Of a stretch of DNA of 64,000 nucleotides, positions 39,719-52,586 are shown one piece after another. Position numbers and translations under genes: made by a program. Under the pieces are notes generated by a model that saw nothing but the letters and a program-made list of their open reading frames with translations, did no database searches and was not told the DNA's origin. How positions within the stretch are numbered: the first letter of the stretch is position 1; each line of letters opens with the position of its first letter. Origin of the DNA: Buddleja alternifolia (Eukaryota > Streptophyta > Magnoliopsida > Lamiales > Scrophulariaceae); assembly GCA_019426215.1 (NCBI GenBank), contig CM033402.1:24004104-24068103 (forward strand), written 5' to 3'.

Positions 39719-40868
39719 GTTGGATGGTGGGAGCTTGGTCATAGATATATCAATGAAATTGATATATTTCAAACATGACTCGCCGTAATTCAGTCACATG
39801 GGTAATTGCTCTTTGATCGTCAATGATTGGATTACTGGTCGCGGTAGTGTGCGTGAGCCTTAGACTTGAGGATTCGCGAAGATTGGAATTGTGATACTGA
39901 ACGAGTTATTAGAGTAGTTAAATCCATTTCACCCTTTGGTGGGATCAACTTCCAAGTGCGGTTTAGAAGGACAAGTGGCAATTGTTCGGTGATTGCCAAT
40001 AGGGGATTCACTGTCTCAGGTAGCAACGAGTTAACGTACCATGCGATCGTAGGTAAATGAAATTATAAGTTTTTGATCAAAGCAGGAAAACTAACTTATG
40101 TATCATAAGGTTAGTTCACTAATTTCATCTTACTATAATTCCCTAAAGCATAACATCAAATCCTGTGAGTTTGACATAATCCATGGCTCTCACTCGATCG
40201 GGATGTTATAGTGAAGGGCTTAATTCGTATTGATCTATTCATTTCAATTGGGTTTGATGTGTGTCCACGTGACTGGCGTAGTAACACTCACATCCTTGGT
40301 TTCCTCCCAATGCCAATTGAAACGAACCTAGAGAGTTGCACTTCAAAGGAATTGAGCGAAGAAAATTCTTTTGTTGTCAAACATATAAATTAGGTAATTT
40401 GCTATTTGATGAGCAAATTAATTTATTTGATTAATCGGATTAATGGAAATAAATTAATAACAAATAATTAGATGTATTTATTATGAACACATTAATTTAT
40501 TTGATTAATTAGATTAATGGAAATAAATTAATTATAATAAATAAATAGACTTATTTATTATACTCATCCTTTTATTAAATAATTAGATTATTTAATTTAG
40601 ATGATTATCAATTAGTATTATATTTTAATTGGATTAAAATATGTTGGATCTAATTAATAATTGGACTAAGTTGAAAGTCAACTTAGCCCAACTAGGATGA
40701 AGAGGGCATTTAAGAGGAGTTGGATGGGCTCAAAGAATTAGTTAAATTCCAAGCCCATCACTCCTTATATATACCTAACACTGGTTCAGTCAAAATCTAA
40801 CCCTCACATTAGACTTGATAGCAAAGAAAGAAGAAGAATTCCAACTTAAAGACACACCAAAGAGGAAA
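39719..40868 (+). repeat. Partial copia LTR, left end missing
   Basis: Aligns with the 45653-48951 LTR from its middle onwards (for example gtcaatgattggattactg at 39819 and 46067). It contains a TATA motif (ccttatatatacc near 40762) and stops where LINE copy B begins. It may be the remnant 5' LTR of the plus-strand copia at 43-49 kb. Confidence 0.7.
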
Positions 40869-42780
40869 AATTAAGCAATTCCCGCATAGTGAATAATTTG
40901 TTCCGTACCACACAAAATACATACATCCACAAAATCAGAATTCCATCCAACCCAAATTTGACGACCAGAACCATTCCCATAATCAAAAAACCATTTCCAA
41001 TTCGGCTGAACACGACTACTAACATATGAAGAATTCATTTCAAGGACTCGAGTTTCAATGAAAGTGCATACCTGAAGATTGTATGATGATATTAGTTCAC
41101 GGGCAGATTGTTGGTGGTCTTGTTTATTAAGACCACGCACATTCCAGCTAGCAATAGGGATCATTTAACACCATTTGTAGGGGCTGCTTGCATAGGACCC
41201 CTCCTTGATTCAAGATTGTCAATCACCTCTTCATTAGTTTTCTCCGTTTCCAGGTTCTGCAAGAGAGCAAATGCATTACCATCTATTATATCCTCAATCT
41301 CCATAGATGTGTTGTGTGAAGTGGTAGCCATTCCTTGTTGTCGCTCTTTATTATTTGTAACATGGCTATCTCAATTAGTTACCTCCACATTCTTCGCACG
41401 CTTTTGTTCTTTCCATTGTTCTTCAACTTGAGGTTTAGGAACATAAATCTGGACCACTTTAGGTCGCTGCACCATTTTCTTTGCTATCGGGCAATCTCCA
41501 TTCGTATGTCCAAAAGATTTGCATGAAGAGCAAATAATCGGCCTCCATTCATATTCAATATTGATTTTACACGATCCATCATACTCACCCTTAGGTGACG
41601 ACAATAACATGAATACATGATTCTTAAATTTAGCATCAACATCAACAATGATATAAACACGTGCATAATCAATCCTCTCCCTGGTTAATGTGAATGCATC
41701 CGGATATAGCGGTCTACCCATCACACTTGCCATGGTACTAAGCCCTTTCGAAGTCCAAAATTCAGTTGGTAAGTTACGAAACTTAACCCAAATTGGTACC
41801 TCTTTATGATTGTGTTTTTCTAAAGTCATGCCTTCCTTCCAACGTTCGAGAAATAAAGGCTGACCCGCATACATAGACGGACCCCCCTCAATAACATTCG
41901 TCACGTATTTTTCCTATTCAAACTTAAAGAAAAAAAAACATTTGACGTAGCTTTTACCTCTATAAGTCCTTTCCATAGATAATTTCTTACCAATAAAATA
42001 TACCACAGCCGTGAACTCCCAACGTTTCATACCTTCTTTAGCCATCTCACACGTAGGTCGTACAAACACGTTACCATTAATTGTTTCGAGTTTGATAGAT
42101 CGGAGAGTAGTTCGAGAAGATGAAGAGAATGAGTTCATAAAATCAGCATTTCCATTAGTATTCAGCTTAACATTACCAAAGAATATGTGGTCATTAGATG
42201 GATTGAGAGAAGGGAAAGAAATTCCTTCCAAATCTGCCAAGATTCCTTCCTTTTGTGCGAGATTTGATGTCTCCTCAATCAAAGGAGTCTTCTTCTTTTC
42301 ATGTATGGACGAAAATAATGTATTATTTTCGTCCACCACCACCATTGATGAAGAATCACCAGCCATATTTACACCCTCCATTCAATTTTTCACCAATTAA
42401 AATGGGTGAGGGAACTATATCTGCAAATTTTGAATTGTTTTGTAGATCCGATAATGGAGATTGATTTTTAACGATTGCAATAGCCGATCTTGATATATTC
42501 GGAGATGGAGTTGCACATAATTCTTCCTCTTTGCCTTCATAACCATCAACCCTTTTCACCAAATTTAAGAAATCAGGAATCTTAAAACTTTGATCAAAAG
42601 ACGGAACATGTGGAGTAATAGTTTCAAAATCAGGCGAGAATCGTTGTAAGAAAGGAGAGTTTGCATGAATTGATGAAGAAGATGAAAACAAACCACATGC
42701 AGATGATGAATTCGCCATGAACTCACTAGAAAATTCAAAAAAGTTTAGAGAGAGGAGAGAGCATTTTTTCTAGAGAGAGA
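40869..42780 (-). pseudogene. LINE copy B: 5' UTR, ORF1 and start of ORF2
   Basis: On the minus strand the leader (about 42780-42719) is followed by ORF1 starting MANSSSACG at 42718. ORF1 is split into 42718-42356, 42381-41914 and 41904-41371 by frame changes. It carries the DUF4283-type region (NGNVFVRPTCEMAKEGMKRW) and zinc knuckle CSSCKSFGHTNGDCP. ORF2 starts at 41164 with MIPIASWNVRGLNK, the apurinic endonuclease N-terminus, and is open until a stop at the break near 40871. The rest of ORF2 (RT and C-terminus) is missing. It resembles copy A at a level suggesting separate insertions rather than a recent inverted duplication. Confidence 0.84.
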
Positions 42781-42799
42781 AAAAGTATCAGGGCTGATA

Positions 42800-43023
42800 A
42801 TGTCTTCGGGTACTTTCCTTTTAAGACAACCATTTATCATTAACACTTTTACGAGATGCTCTTCCTTTTCCTTGGGTTCTGCTTACCCAGCAACGGAAGT
42901 GATGTATGCACATCTAAACTTCCTCTGTTTCATTGGACTTTGTCCAGTAATGAGTTTGTTCATTAGCCCAGATAGTGAACATTCAACATCATTGGTGTTA
43001 AAATTCACAATGAATAGACTGAA
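42800..43023 (-). pseudogene. Copia gag fragment in inverted orientation
   Basis: The plus strand here (gtttgttcattagcccagat, then ttaaaattcacaatgaatag) lines up with the plus strand of the minus-coded gag at 55920-56010. This piece therefore reads as gag on the minus strand, while the adjoining pol reads on the plus strand. It is short and degraded. Confidence 0.55.
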
Positions 43024-45637
43024 GGAATTCGGAAGTGATTGACTTAAGATTAGGTCATGTCGGGGATCATAGACTACATGAGTTAGAAAAGAATGAAATC
43101 ATAGACTCATTGGGATCAGATTCCTATCCCACTTGTCAGTCTTATATTCAAGGCAAGATGATCAAATCCCCCTTCACAGGGAATTTTAAAAGAGCCTCTG
43201 AAGTCTTAGGATTGATTTATACTAATATCTGCTGTCCTTTTGGAAATGTGGCCCACGGTGGTTTCTAGTACTTCATAACATTTACCGATGACCATTCTAG
43301 GTATGTCTATGTGTATTTTATGAAGTACAAATCTGAATCACTTGAGAAATTCATTCAATTCAAGACTTTAGTCGAAAACCAGACAGGGCATTATATCAAA
43401 GCACTTTGGTCTGACGGCGGTGGTGAGTATATGAGTGTCGAATTTGACCAATTCCTATGAGAACATTGCATATTGTTACAACTTACTCCTCTAGCTACTC
43501 CACAATTAAATGGCGTAGCAGAACGAAGGAACCAAACATTGTTGGACATGGTTCGATCCATGCTCAACAACATGGATTTGCCCATTTTGTTGTGGGTGCA
43601 TACGCTGTTGACATACTGAACAGATGTCCCTCCAAATCTGTTCCTAAAGCACCATATTAAATATGGCGTGGAAGGAAGCCTAATCTGAAACACATAAAGA
43701 TATGGGGCTGCCCAGCTTATATGAAAAAGACCAAGGCAGAGAAATTGGAGGCTAGGTCCTTGAAAGGACGATTTGGTTATCCCAAGGATTCCATGGGATA
43801 CCTAGTCTACCTTCATGATGATCAAAGAATCATGTTAGCCTTACACGCAATCTATCTCAAAGAAAAATTCATTCGAGAAGGTGGAACTGGTAGGAGAATT
43901 GTTTTAGAAGAACAAAATGAATCTGCTTTGGAAGACACCGTTCAAGAGGCCCAACCCAAACCAGTAATGACACAGCCGTCAACTCAAAGGTCTGCTAGAG
44001 TATCTCAACCGCCATATCTCTGCTACTAGAAGAGCATAATTTGTATGCAGTAGTAGAAGAAAACCATGGAGACGATCCCTCCTGCGCAATGATGGACATG
44101 GATTCTGCAAAGTGGCATGAAGCTATGAAAATAGAAATGGATTCGATGTATTCGAACCAAGTCTGGACTCTGACAGATCGACCCAAAGGTATTGTATCCA
44201 TTGGATGTAAATGGATCTATAAGAGAAAGATTGGTCCGGATGGCAAGGTAGACACCTATAAGGCCAGGCTAGTGGCGAAAGGATATAGTCAAAAGGAGGA
44301 CATTGACTATGAGGAAACCTATTCTCCTGTAGCTTGATCAAATCCATTATAAGTCTACTTGCCATAGCTGCATACCTGGATTATGAGATCTGACAAATGG
44401 ATGTGAAGACCGTGTTCTTAAATGGATTCCTCGAGGAGGAAATCTATATGGAACAGCCCAAGGGTTTCATATCAAGTGTAGATTCTCATAAGATCTGCAA
44501 ATTGAATAGATCCATTTATGGACTCAAGTAGGCCTTTCACAGTTGGAACCTTCATTTTGATGAAGTCCGAAGCTATGGCTTTATAAAAAACGAGGATGAA
44601 CCATATGTCTACAAAAAGGTCAGTGGGAGCAAAATCTCATTACTGGTGCTATATGTAGATGATATTCTACTTATAGGGAATGATGTAAGTCTGCTAACTT
44701 CAGTTAAGACATGGCTTTCAAACACATTCTCCATGAAATATTTGGGAGAAGCCACCTATATCCCAGGAATTCGCATCTATAAAGATAGATCGAATAAGAT
44801 GTTAGGACTCTTCCAAGCTCACTACTTAGAGAAGGTCCTGAAGCGATTTGGGATGGAGAACTCTAAAAGAGGTCTTTTGCCCATGAGACATGGAATTCAT
44901 CTCTCTAAAAAGATGAGTCCTCAACGTGAGGAAGATTGAAAAGAGATGAGTACAATTCCCTATGCCTCAGCAGTGGGAAGTCTTATGTACGCAATGTTAT
45001 GCACGAGACTAGATCTTACCTAAGCTGTGAGTGTAGTGAGTAAGTTTCAAGCTAACCCGGGCAAAGAACATTGGATTGCAGTAAAATCTATCTTGAAGCA
45101 CTTGAGAAGAACCAAAGATATGATTATCGTATATGGCAATGGAGAAATAAAAGTAGATGATTATAACTATTCTGATTTTCAATCTGACATCGATGACCGA
45201 AAGTCCACTTCTGGGTTCATATTCACTCTAAACGGTGGAGTAGTGTCTTGGAAAAGTTCCAAGCAAATCATAACTGCTGATTCCACTACTGAAGCTGAAT
45301 ATGTGGCAGCCTAAGAGGCAGCCAAAGAAGTTGTTTGAATTAAGAAGTTCATGACAGAACTTCAAGTTTTCCTAGTGTGGAGCTGTCGTTGCCACTTTGG
45401 TGTGGCAACAATGGAGCCATCGCGCAAGCTAGGGAACCAAGGTCTCACAACAAATCCAAACATATAGAGAGGAGATATCACATAATTCGAGAAATCATTG
45501 GAACATGCGACATTACCGTGCAAAAAATAGCCTCAGCGAACAACGTGGCTGATCCACTCACTAAGCCATTGGCGCAGGCGGTGCTAGAGCGACATCTTGA
45601 GAAGATGGATATCAGATACTATAGCAGTTGGCATTAA
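43024..45637 (+). pseudogene. Decayed Ty1/copia pol (GAG-pre-integrase, integrase, RT, RNase H)
   Basis: Starts with the GAG-pre-integrase motif LRLGHVGDHRLHELEK. Next come integrase core pieces (FITFTDDHSRY; TPQLNGVAERRNQTLLDM after a frame change) and the RT region (DRPKGIVSIGCKWIYKRKIG; LYVDDILLIGND). It ends with RNase H (STSGFIFTLNGGVVSWKSSKQ; ADSTTEAEYVAA) and the usual end NVADPLTKPLAQAV. Stops and frameshifts are frequent, for example a TAG for Gln in GLKQA near 44530, a TGA for Trp before QMDVK near 44393 and a frameshift near 44333. Protease and most of gag are absent. Confidence 0.88.
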
Positions 45638-45640
45638 GTA

Positions 45641-45652
45641 CAAGTGGGAGAT
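45641..45652 (+). other. Polypurine tract of the plus-strand copia
   Basis: AAGTGGGAGAT-type tract directly before the LTR start TGTTAAGTATATGCC, as is usual for plant copia elements. Confidence 0.85.
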
Positions 45653-48600
45653 TGTTAAGTATATGCCCTAGATTCCAACAAGGACAAATAGATTGTATAG
45701 GGTATCCAATTATGTTGTACGAACTTATCTTTAATTAAGGCATTTATTCTTGTGTTCATATAAAACTTCATGGCATTAGTAAGTATTGAACAAATAGTCC
45801 ATGTGTATCTAGGTTGACTCTTTGCCTTTTATGGAATAAAGAAGTGGCACGGGAAGAGTCTGACACCTGATCATTTAAGAGGGTTCGCAAGTTAAGGAAT
45901 CTTAATTAGGCATTAAGATTCAACTTGTATAATGCTTGCTCTCACAAAGAGTGCCAGTCGAACACTATGGGATAGTGAGAACACGTGTCATAGGTATACT
46001 AATAGAATTGGTATATTCGAACACGGCTTGCAGTAATCCGATCACATGGGTATTTACTCAGTGACTGTCAATGATTGGATTACTGATCATAATAGTAAGT
46101 GTGAGCCTTAGACCTGAGGGGTCATGATCAATGTACTTGTACTGTTGAATCTGTTACTAGAGTAGTTAGGCCCAAATCACCCTTAGGTGGGGCCGACCTC
46201 GAAGTACGATCTCAATAAGTCAAGTAGCACATGTAAATTGATCGTCAAGATGGGATTCACTATCTCGATAGTAAACGAGAAAGTATCCAGTGCGTTCATA
46301 GGCAAATGAAATTATAAGTCTTTGGCCAAAGCAATGAAACTAACTCATGTAAGACATGGAGGGTAGTTTGGTAATTTCATTATGCTATGATCTAATGCAC
46401 AGTATCAAGTTTAATGAGTTTGACATATACCATGACTCTCACTTGATTGGGATACGTCGTAAATGATTCGTACATTTCGTACTCAATTGGGTTACGATGT
46501 GAGTCCATGGGACTGGCTAGGTGACACTCACATCCTCTGCTAATTTCTCCCATTGCCAATTGAAACGAACCTAAAGAGTCGCGCTATAAGAAACGAACAG
46601 GATGCCTTTTTGTGTTAATCTTTTAGAAAGATAAAATTAATTGGACGGATTGATTTAATGGAAAATCAATAAATTTAATATTTAATTTAATTAGATTAAA
46701 TTAAACTATTTAAGCAAAGAATTAATTAAATGGAATTAGTTAATAATATATATTTTGGATTTAAATTAAATATATACTAAAGGTCGATTAAGTTGACCGG
46801 GCCAACTAAAGCCCACCTTGACCGTCCAAAGGAGTGTTGGGTTTCGCGAAAAATAATATAAACGCAGCGGAAGGTTTCAAAAATTTTATTTTAAAACCCA
46901 AAGTTGATTTTCAATGATCGCATATTCAAATTGATAATTCACTTAAAGAATAATCACTTACTCGTTGAAGCAAAGTGGTTGGAGAATTTTCTTCCTCCTC
47001 CAAAAGTCGAAAATTTGAAGCCTTGAAAACATCAATCCTTGTGTAATTTTCAAATCTTGAACTTGATTTGAACAACGAAAATACATTGTCTCTAAATTGT
47101 CACGCACAGATTGATAGACGAAAAATTTCCACTAATCTCTAAGGGGGTGACGGCTAGTGTATTAGAGAGGGGAGGAAGATTTTTCTTCTTTCTTTTAGGA
47201 GAGTTATGAAAATCATACACTTGTTTTAGGTCAAAGAGTCCTTATATACCTCATGACTTATTGAACAAGTCAAAACAAAAAAGCCTTAGTAAATTGGGCA
47301 TCACCTTGGACACCCAATAAGGCCTAATAGGCGTCCTCTTGGACGCTTCTTCAAGCCCCGGGATTCTTTCATTTTAATTAATTTCTTATTCAATTAATAA
47401 TTTATTATATCCAATAAATTAAATAAATAAATTAAATAATCAAATTAAATAGATAAATTAATTCATTAATATATTCCCTTAGGAAAATAATTAATAATTA
47501 ATCTTACCCTTACAATTAATTATTTCATCTAATGAATAATTAATTATTTAATTTATCCAATAAATTAAAAACTCCTAGAAGAAAAATAGAAATTCCTTTT
47601 TCATTTTTCTTTATCAATCCTTTAGCGCGACTCTTTAGGTTCGTTTCGGTTGGCAATGAGAGGAAACCAAAGGAAGTGGGTAACACCTAGCCAGTCACAT
47701 GGCCCCACTTCGTAGCCCAAATGAAAATGGAATGATAGGATCATTCCGCAACCTTCCAATCGTAAATACCGTATAAGTATAAACCCTTTGTCCGTGTACC
47801 CCAGTCCAGTGAGAGTCATGGCTATGTCAAACTCATTGGACTTGACCATATAATAATACAAGATCATTGAGATCGATTTAGTGCCTAGCACAATCGTCTC
47901 TTTTTGCTTTAACTAAAGACTTTGATCTCTATTTATCTATAATCACATAAGATACTTTCTCACTCACTTATGAGAGAACAAATCCCATTTAGACATCAGC
48001 TAAGACTACCATTTGCCCATCAAGCCGCATTTCGAGGTCGACCCCACCAACGGGTGGATTGGGTCAAAGGTTCACTTACACCTATTAGGCATAATCAGTT
48101 CTGTCAATGACAGTCACAGAGTGAAAACCCATGTGACAAAATCGATGTGAATCGTGTTCGAGCATATCAGTTCCACTGATGTGTCTACAATCTTAAGCTC
48201 TTACCATCCCATGGTACTAAACTGACACTCCCATGTCAGAGATAAGATTGTACAAGTGTTCTAAGTCTTTATTTGTCCATTAAATACTTCATTTTACTTG
48301 CGAACTTGTTTTTAGGAATCAAGATCGATCTCTCTAGTGCCACTCTTCCTATCTCATAGGAAGTAGAGGGATTGCACTGAAAACATGGACAAAATGTTTT
48401 ACACTACTTATAGATACAGATAAGATTTAAGTAAAAACTAAATAATGCCTCGATTAATAATATCAAAATAAGTTAATTACAAAATAGATGTCGTATCATT
48501 TTATCCTCTATGGCATCTGAGGACATAATCCTAACAAGGAGCCCTAGGGGGGGAGGCACTAAGAGTACCAAGGAGGTCTTCTACTTGTTGCATAAGTCAG

Positions 48601-48951
48601 TAGAGTTAAATAGATCTCCAACTGTGTAACAACTAACTAAAACCTAATTGCGTAACACAAAAAGAAGGAAACTCCTACCCTACTCTCTCTCTCTCTCTCT
48701 CTAGCCGTCCACCACCACCACAAGGAGAGATTTTTGAGGATTTTTGGAAAGCTCGTTTCGTGTGAATCTTTGAAGACAAGAATTCTGAGAGAGTTGCTAT
48801 TGCACAAATTCAAGAAAACAAAATCGATAAGGTACATAATTTCATTTATTTTTGAAAAAACTTGAAAATCATCAAACTCACATTAAAGTGATTCGACTCT
48901 AGGAATCCTCAATTCTTCCGCTGCGTTTTTCGCTCAAAAGAATTCTTAACA
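45653..48951 (+). repeat. 3' LTR of the plus-strand copia, interrupted by a solo LTR
   Basis: Runs from TGTTAAGTATATGCCC to AAGAATTCTTAACA. Without the insert it is about 1.59 kb. It is related to the solo LTR at 10558-14975 and the fragment at 39719-40868. A (CT)n run is at about 48684-48702. Confidence 0.85.
46835..48536 (-). repeat. Copia solo LTR nested in the 3' LTR
   Basis: TGTTGGGTTTCGCG to CATAATCCTAACA, 1702 bp, flanked by a perfect 5 bp duplication AGGAG (46830-46834 and 48537-48541). Same family as 37945-39718, so the sense strand is minus. Confidence 0.92.
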
Positions 48952-49079
48952 TTTATATGTGACACTGTGTATGGATGGGGTACTGACGTGTGTATGCGCT
49001 TAGATCATGACACGTGGACTGATCATAGAGCTCCCATTGTCAGGGTCGATTTTCGGGTCGTGTGTGACTTAGAAGGTAG
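48952..49079. other. Short spacer between two copia elements
   Basis: 128 bp with no feature seen. Its last five bases GGTAG are the presumed target duplication of the next element. Confidence 0.5.
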
Positions 49080-52000
49080 TGTTGGATTTTGTACATAAAA
49101 TGCAGCGGAAATAATATACCCACGGTGGATTCATCTTTGATTTCACATATTCAAATCATGTTGAGAAATATGTACCTTTTCGCGTAATTAAAATTTCTGA
49201 ACCAGCTTCTTGATTCTTTTTAGAACAGCAATAACATCATTGTCTCTAAATCACTATGCCGGAACTGAAAGCAAAAATTCTTTCTTTCTTCTCCTCTTGG
49301 ACGGCTAGAGAGATGAGAGCGAGGTGGAGAGTTTTTCTTGGAGAGAAAAGTCACAAGTGAGGCTTAGGTTTAATTATTCACTAAGTAGTATATTTATACT
49401 ACAACTAGAATAATTAACCTAGTTAACTAAGGGCCCGGGGGTCCATATGGACGCCCAACTTGGGCATTTTTAATGCCCTCCGGGCTTAGTCTATTTTGCG
49501 TATTTATTTAATTAATTATTTAATTAATATTATTTATCCAATAAATATATCAATTAAATAACTAACTAACACATGTTAATTCCAAAATTAATTTCACAAG
49601 GAAATTAATTAACACATTAACTTAATTAATAAAATCATCTAATGATCAATTCATTACTTACGATATCAAATACCGAAAGATCTCTCTCAAGTTTTATTCC
49701 ATGATTTTTCCTTTATAATTTCTTTAAGCGTGACTCTTTAGGTTCGTGTCAGAAGACAATTGGGAGGAAACCAAAAGGATACGGATACCACCTAGCCAGT
49801 CCAGTGGTCCACATCGTAGTCCAATTGAGAACGAATGTATAGAATCATTCCAAACTTTTCACGCTGTGAATACCGTACTAGTATAAACCCTTTATTCATA
49901 AATCTCAGTCAAGTGAGAGTCCTGGTTTAGTCAAACTCACTGGACTTGACTATATGCTCAGCTCATAATGAATCGAGGTCACTGAGTATACTTTCATGTC
50001 CAACATAAGTATCTCTAATGCTTTGGCCAAAGTCTTTGACCTCACTCATTCATGACGGCATAGGAATTTAGATCATTCACTTATGAGAGAATACATCCCA
50101 TATTGCTAATCAGTTAAGATTGCTACTTGCCCATCAAGCCGCACTTCGAGGACAGACTTTGATGTCACAAGCACATCTTCAACGTGATTACTCAGGTCTA
50201 AGGTTCACGTGTACCTATCACAACTTATCAGTTTTAACGTGCTATAATAGCAAGTGCACTAGTCGTGTGTAGTAATAAAAGTGGACGAGAAGTCCGGATT
50301 GTCGAACCACAAGGACTTGAATTCTAGTTTACGATTTTATAACAACAAAGATCAATACAATAAAGGTAAAATGAGTGTGAAACGCGTAAGATAAGAACAA
50401 GGTTGCACAAGTGATTTAAAACCAATTATAAAGGGAGACTAAGGCACATGCTAGGTCCAAATTGATCAAATATACTTATAAAGTCTCTTGCTGTAGAATT
50501 ACTCTTATATTGTTATGGTGAGAGCTCCGAGGGTAGAGAATAACCGATGTCTCGCGTATAAACTCCTATGCTTAGATCGTGATTTCCCAAATATTCCTAT
50601 CCGGAAATCTAACCACTAAACATGCATTAACGTACTAGAGTTCACTCGATTAGAATCGAACAACTTCACCCGGGAATCTTTACCTATGTCTAGAGCAATT
50701 CCTCATTAGTTGCGGGTCATGATGTGAATTTCTTGCACCCTAAGTTAATTTTCTCCCGAAATATCAACCTAGGCATAAGATTCTAACATATAGTGATCAA
50801 GTATATGCAAGATAGGTAAAAACACAAATTCACATCACATAACAATATAAGTATAACCTCAACAATCATCTATTATAAGCATATATCACAATTTGACCTT
50901 ACATGGCCTTAGTCTTATGAATTTAGTTCATGATAGATATTATGATAAACAATAATGAATAAATACACATGTTCATAGACATGAATGAAATGAAAAGGCT
51001 ATAAAAACTCCCTCTAATGTGATAGATGATGGCCCCTTGATTGGAGCTTCAATTCCTAGCTTTCTCCTCTTAGAATGATGAAGAATGGTGATGAATGAAG
51101 CTTGAGGACTGATTCCTCCTCCTCCTCTCCTCCAAGAATCTGAAATTGATAGTGAATGATGAAGAGTATGGGTTCCCCCTCCTTTTATAGCCAAAATCCA
51201 CTAAAGTATGCATTAAAAATTCCCATTAAAGTTCCCCAATGAGAATTCCACCTAAGGTGATGCTTAAAGTTTGGCTTTTAAGATTCCAACCAGCTAAAAA
51301 ATGCTGAAATTTCGGCCATTAAGAATTCCACCAAGCATAACCATGTGAAAACTTCAACAAAACACATGCATGCTGCCATTTTCTTGCTTTCCAGCGCAGT
51401 CTTAGTATTTTCCTCATAAACTTCTCCACAGATCTCCAAATTGGATGATTCAAGTCCCCATGTGAATCTAACACATAGATCTACAACTTTGCAGAAGGAC
51501 ATTTTGTCCAATTCGGTCTCTAAGTATACCTAAAATACGTTTCAACATGGAGGTTGTTTCTGATTTGGCGCCCATAAAGTAAATCTACCAAGAAACACAC
51601 TTATGACAACCCCTCAACACATGTGCTGAATTATGGCCAAAAGTGATTCTTACCCATCATGTAAGGCTGGAATTTAGGCTGAAAAAGGAGTAACATTCGG
51701 ACTATCCATGCCTAGGCATGACTAGGAGGGCGTTGGGGCGTATCTTCGCACATGTACTTCTCTGTTCGGCGCAGCAATCGTATTTCCTTCACAATTATCT
51801 CTATAGACCTCCGATTTGGATGTTTCAAGTTCCCATTTGAAGCTAAGACATACATCTAAAACTTTGTAGAAGGAAACTTTGTCTAAGTCGGTCTCAAAAT
51901 GTACGGAATTATCGCTCGAATGTGGTAGGAGATGCATAAACCGCCTAGGTGTTGAAAAACATGCTTGAACTTGTTTTGTACATCGTTTTTCTTCCTTTTT

Positions 52001-52558
52001 CTTCATGTATTCTCATTTATTACCTGTATTCACTTAACACACCTATTAAATGCAAATGTGACATGATTTAAGCAATAAGTGAATCCAAATCATAAGAATT
52101 ACGGTCTTAAAAACGCGTAAAAACACCTCTTATCAACTGTCGTTGAGTGAAAACCCATGTGACGTAACTGATGCGAGTCTAGTTCGAACACACCAGTCTA
52201 ACTGATGTGTCTTAGATACAAGTTCCTACTAACATACTCATAGTGTTCGACTAGCACTTCTCTGTCAAAACTTAGATCATACAAGTCTATGTCCAGTAAT
52301 GATGTTCAGTCAACACTCTCTTCGAGTTGAGAACCAATTTAGATATTAAGGATGAAACACTTTTATTGCCATTCTCCCTAACCCATAGGGAGTAGAATCT
52401 TGGCCTTAATATCAAGGACTAATTATTGTTAATTTAAACCTTACAAATGCCTATAAGAAACAACATCAAAAGCCTTTTATTAAATCAAGAATGTTTAGAC
52501 ACAAACTAATGCCCTATAATTCTATCCTCTTATGGCATTTGAGGGCATAACTCTAACA
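49080..52558 (-). repeat. 3' LTR of the copia element, with nested LTR insert
   Basis: Two parts (49080-50235 and 52136-52558) align with 58245-59846. Ends TGTTGGATTTTG and CTCTAACA. Confidence 0.9.
50236..52135 (-). repeat. Truncated solo LTR of the Athila-like family
   Basis: Colinear with 2087-4005 and 6697-8624, but the first 16 bp of the LTR are missing: it starts AACGTGCT after GTTTT. It ends normally at CTTATCA. Compared with the uninterrupted sibling LTR at 59415, about 7 bp of target (gtcattg) are lost and there is no target duplication. Confidence 0.88.
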
Positions 52559-52570
52559 ATCTCCCACTTG
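52559..52570 (-). other. Polypurine tract of the copia element
   Basis: The minus strand reads CAAGTGGGAGAT directly before TGTTAGAGTTATGCCC. Confidence 0.85.
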
Positions 52571-52586
52571 CACTCAATTTCATTTG

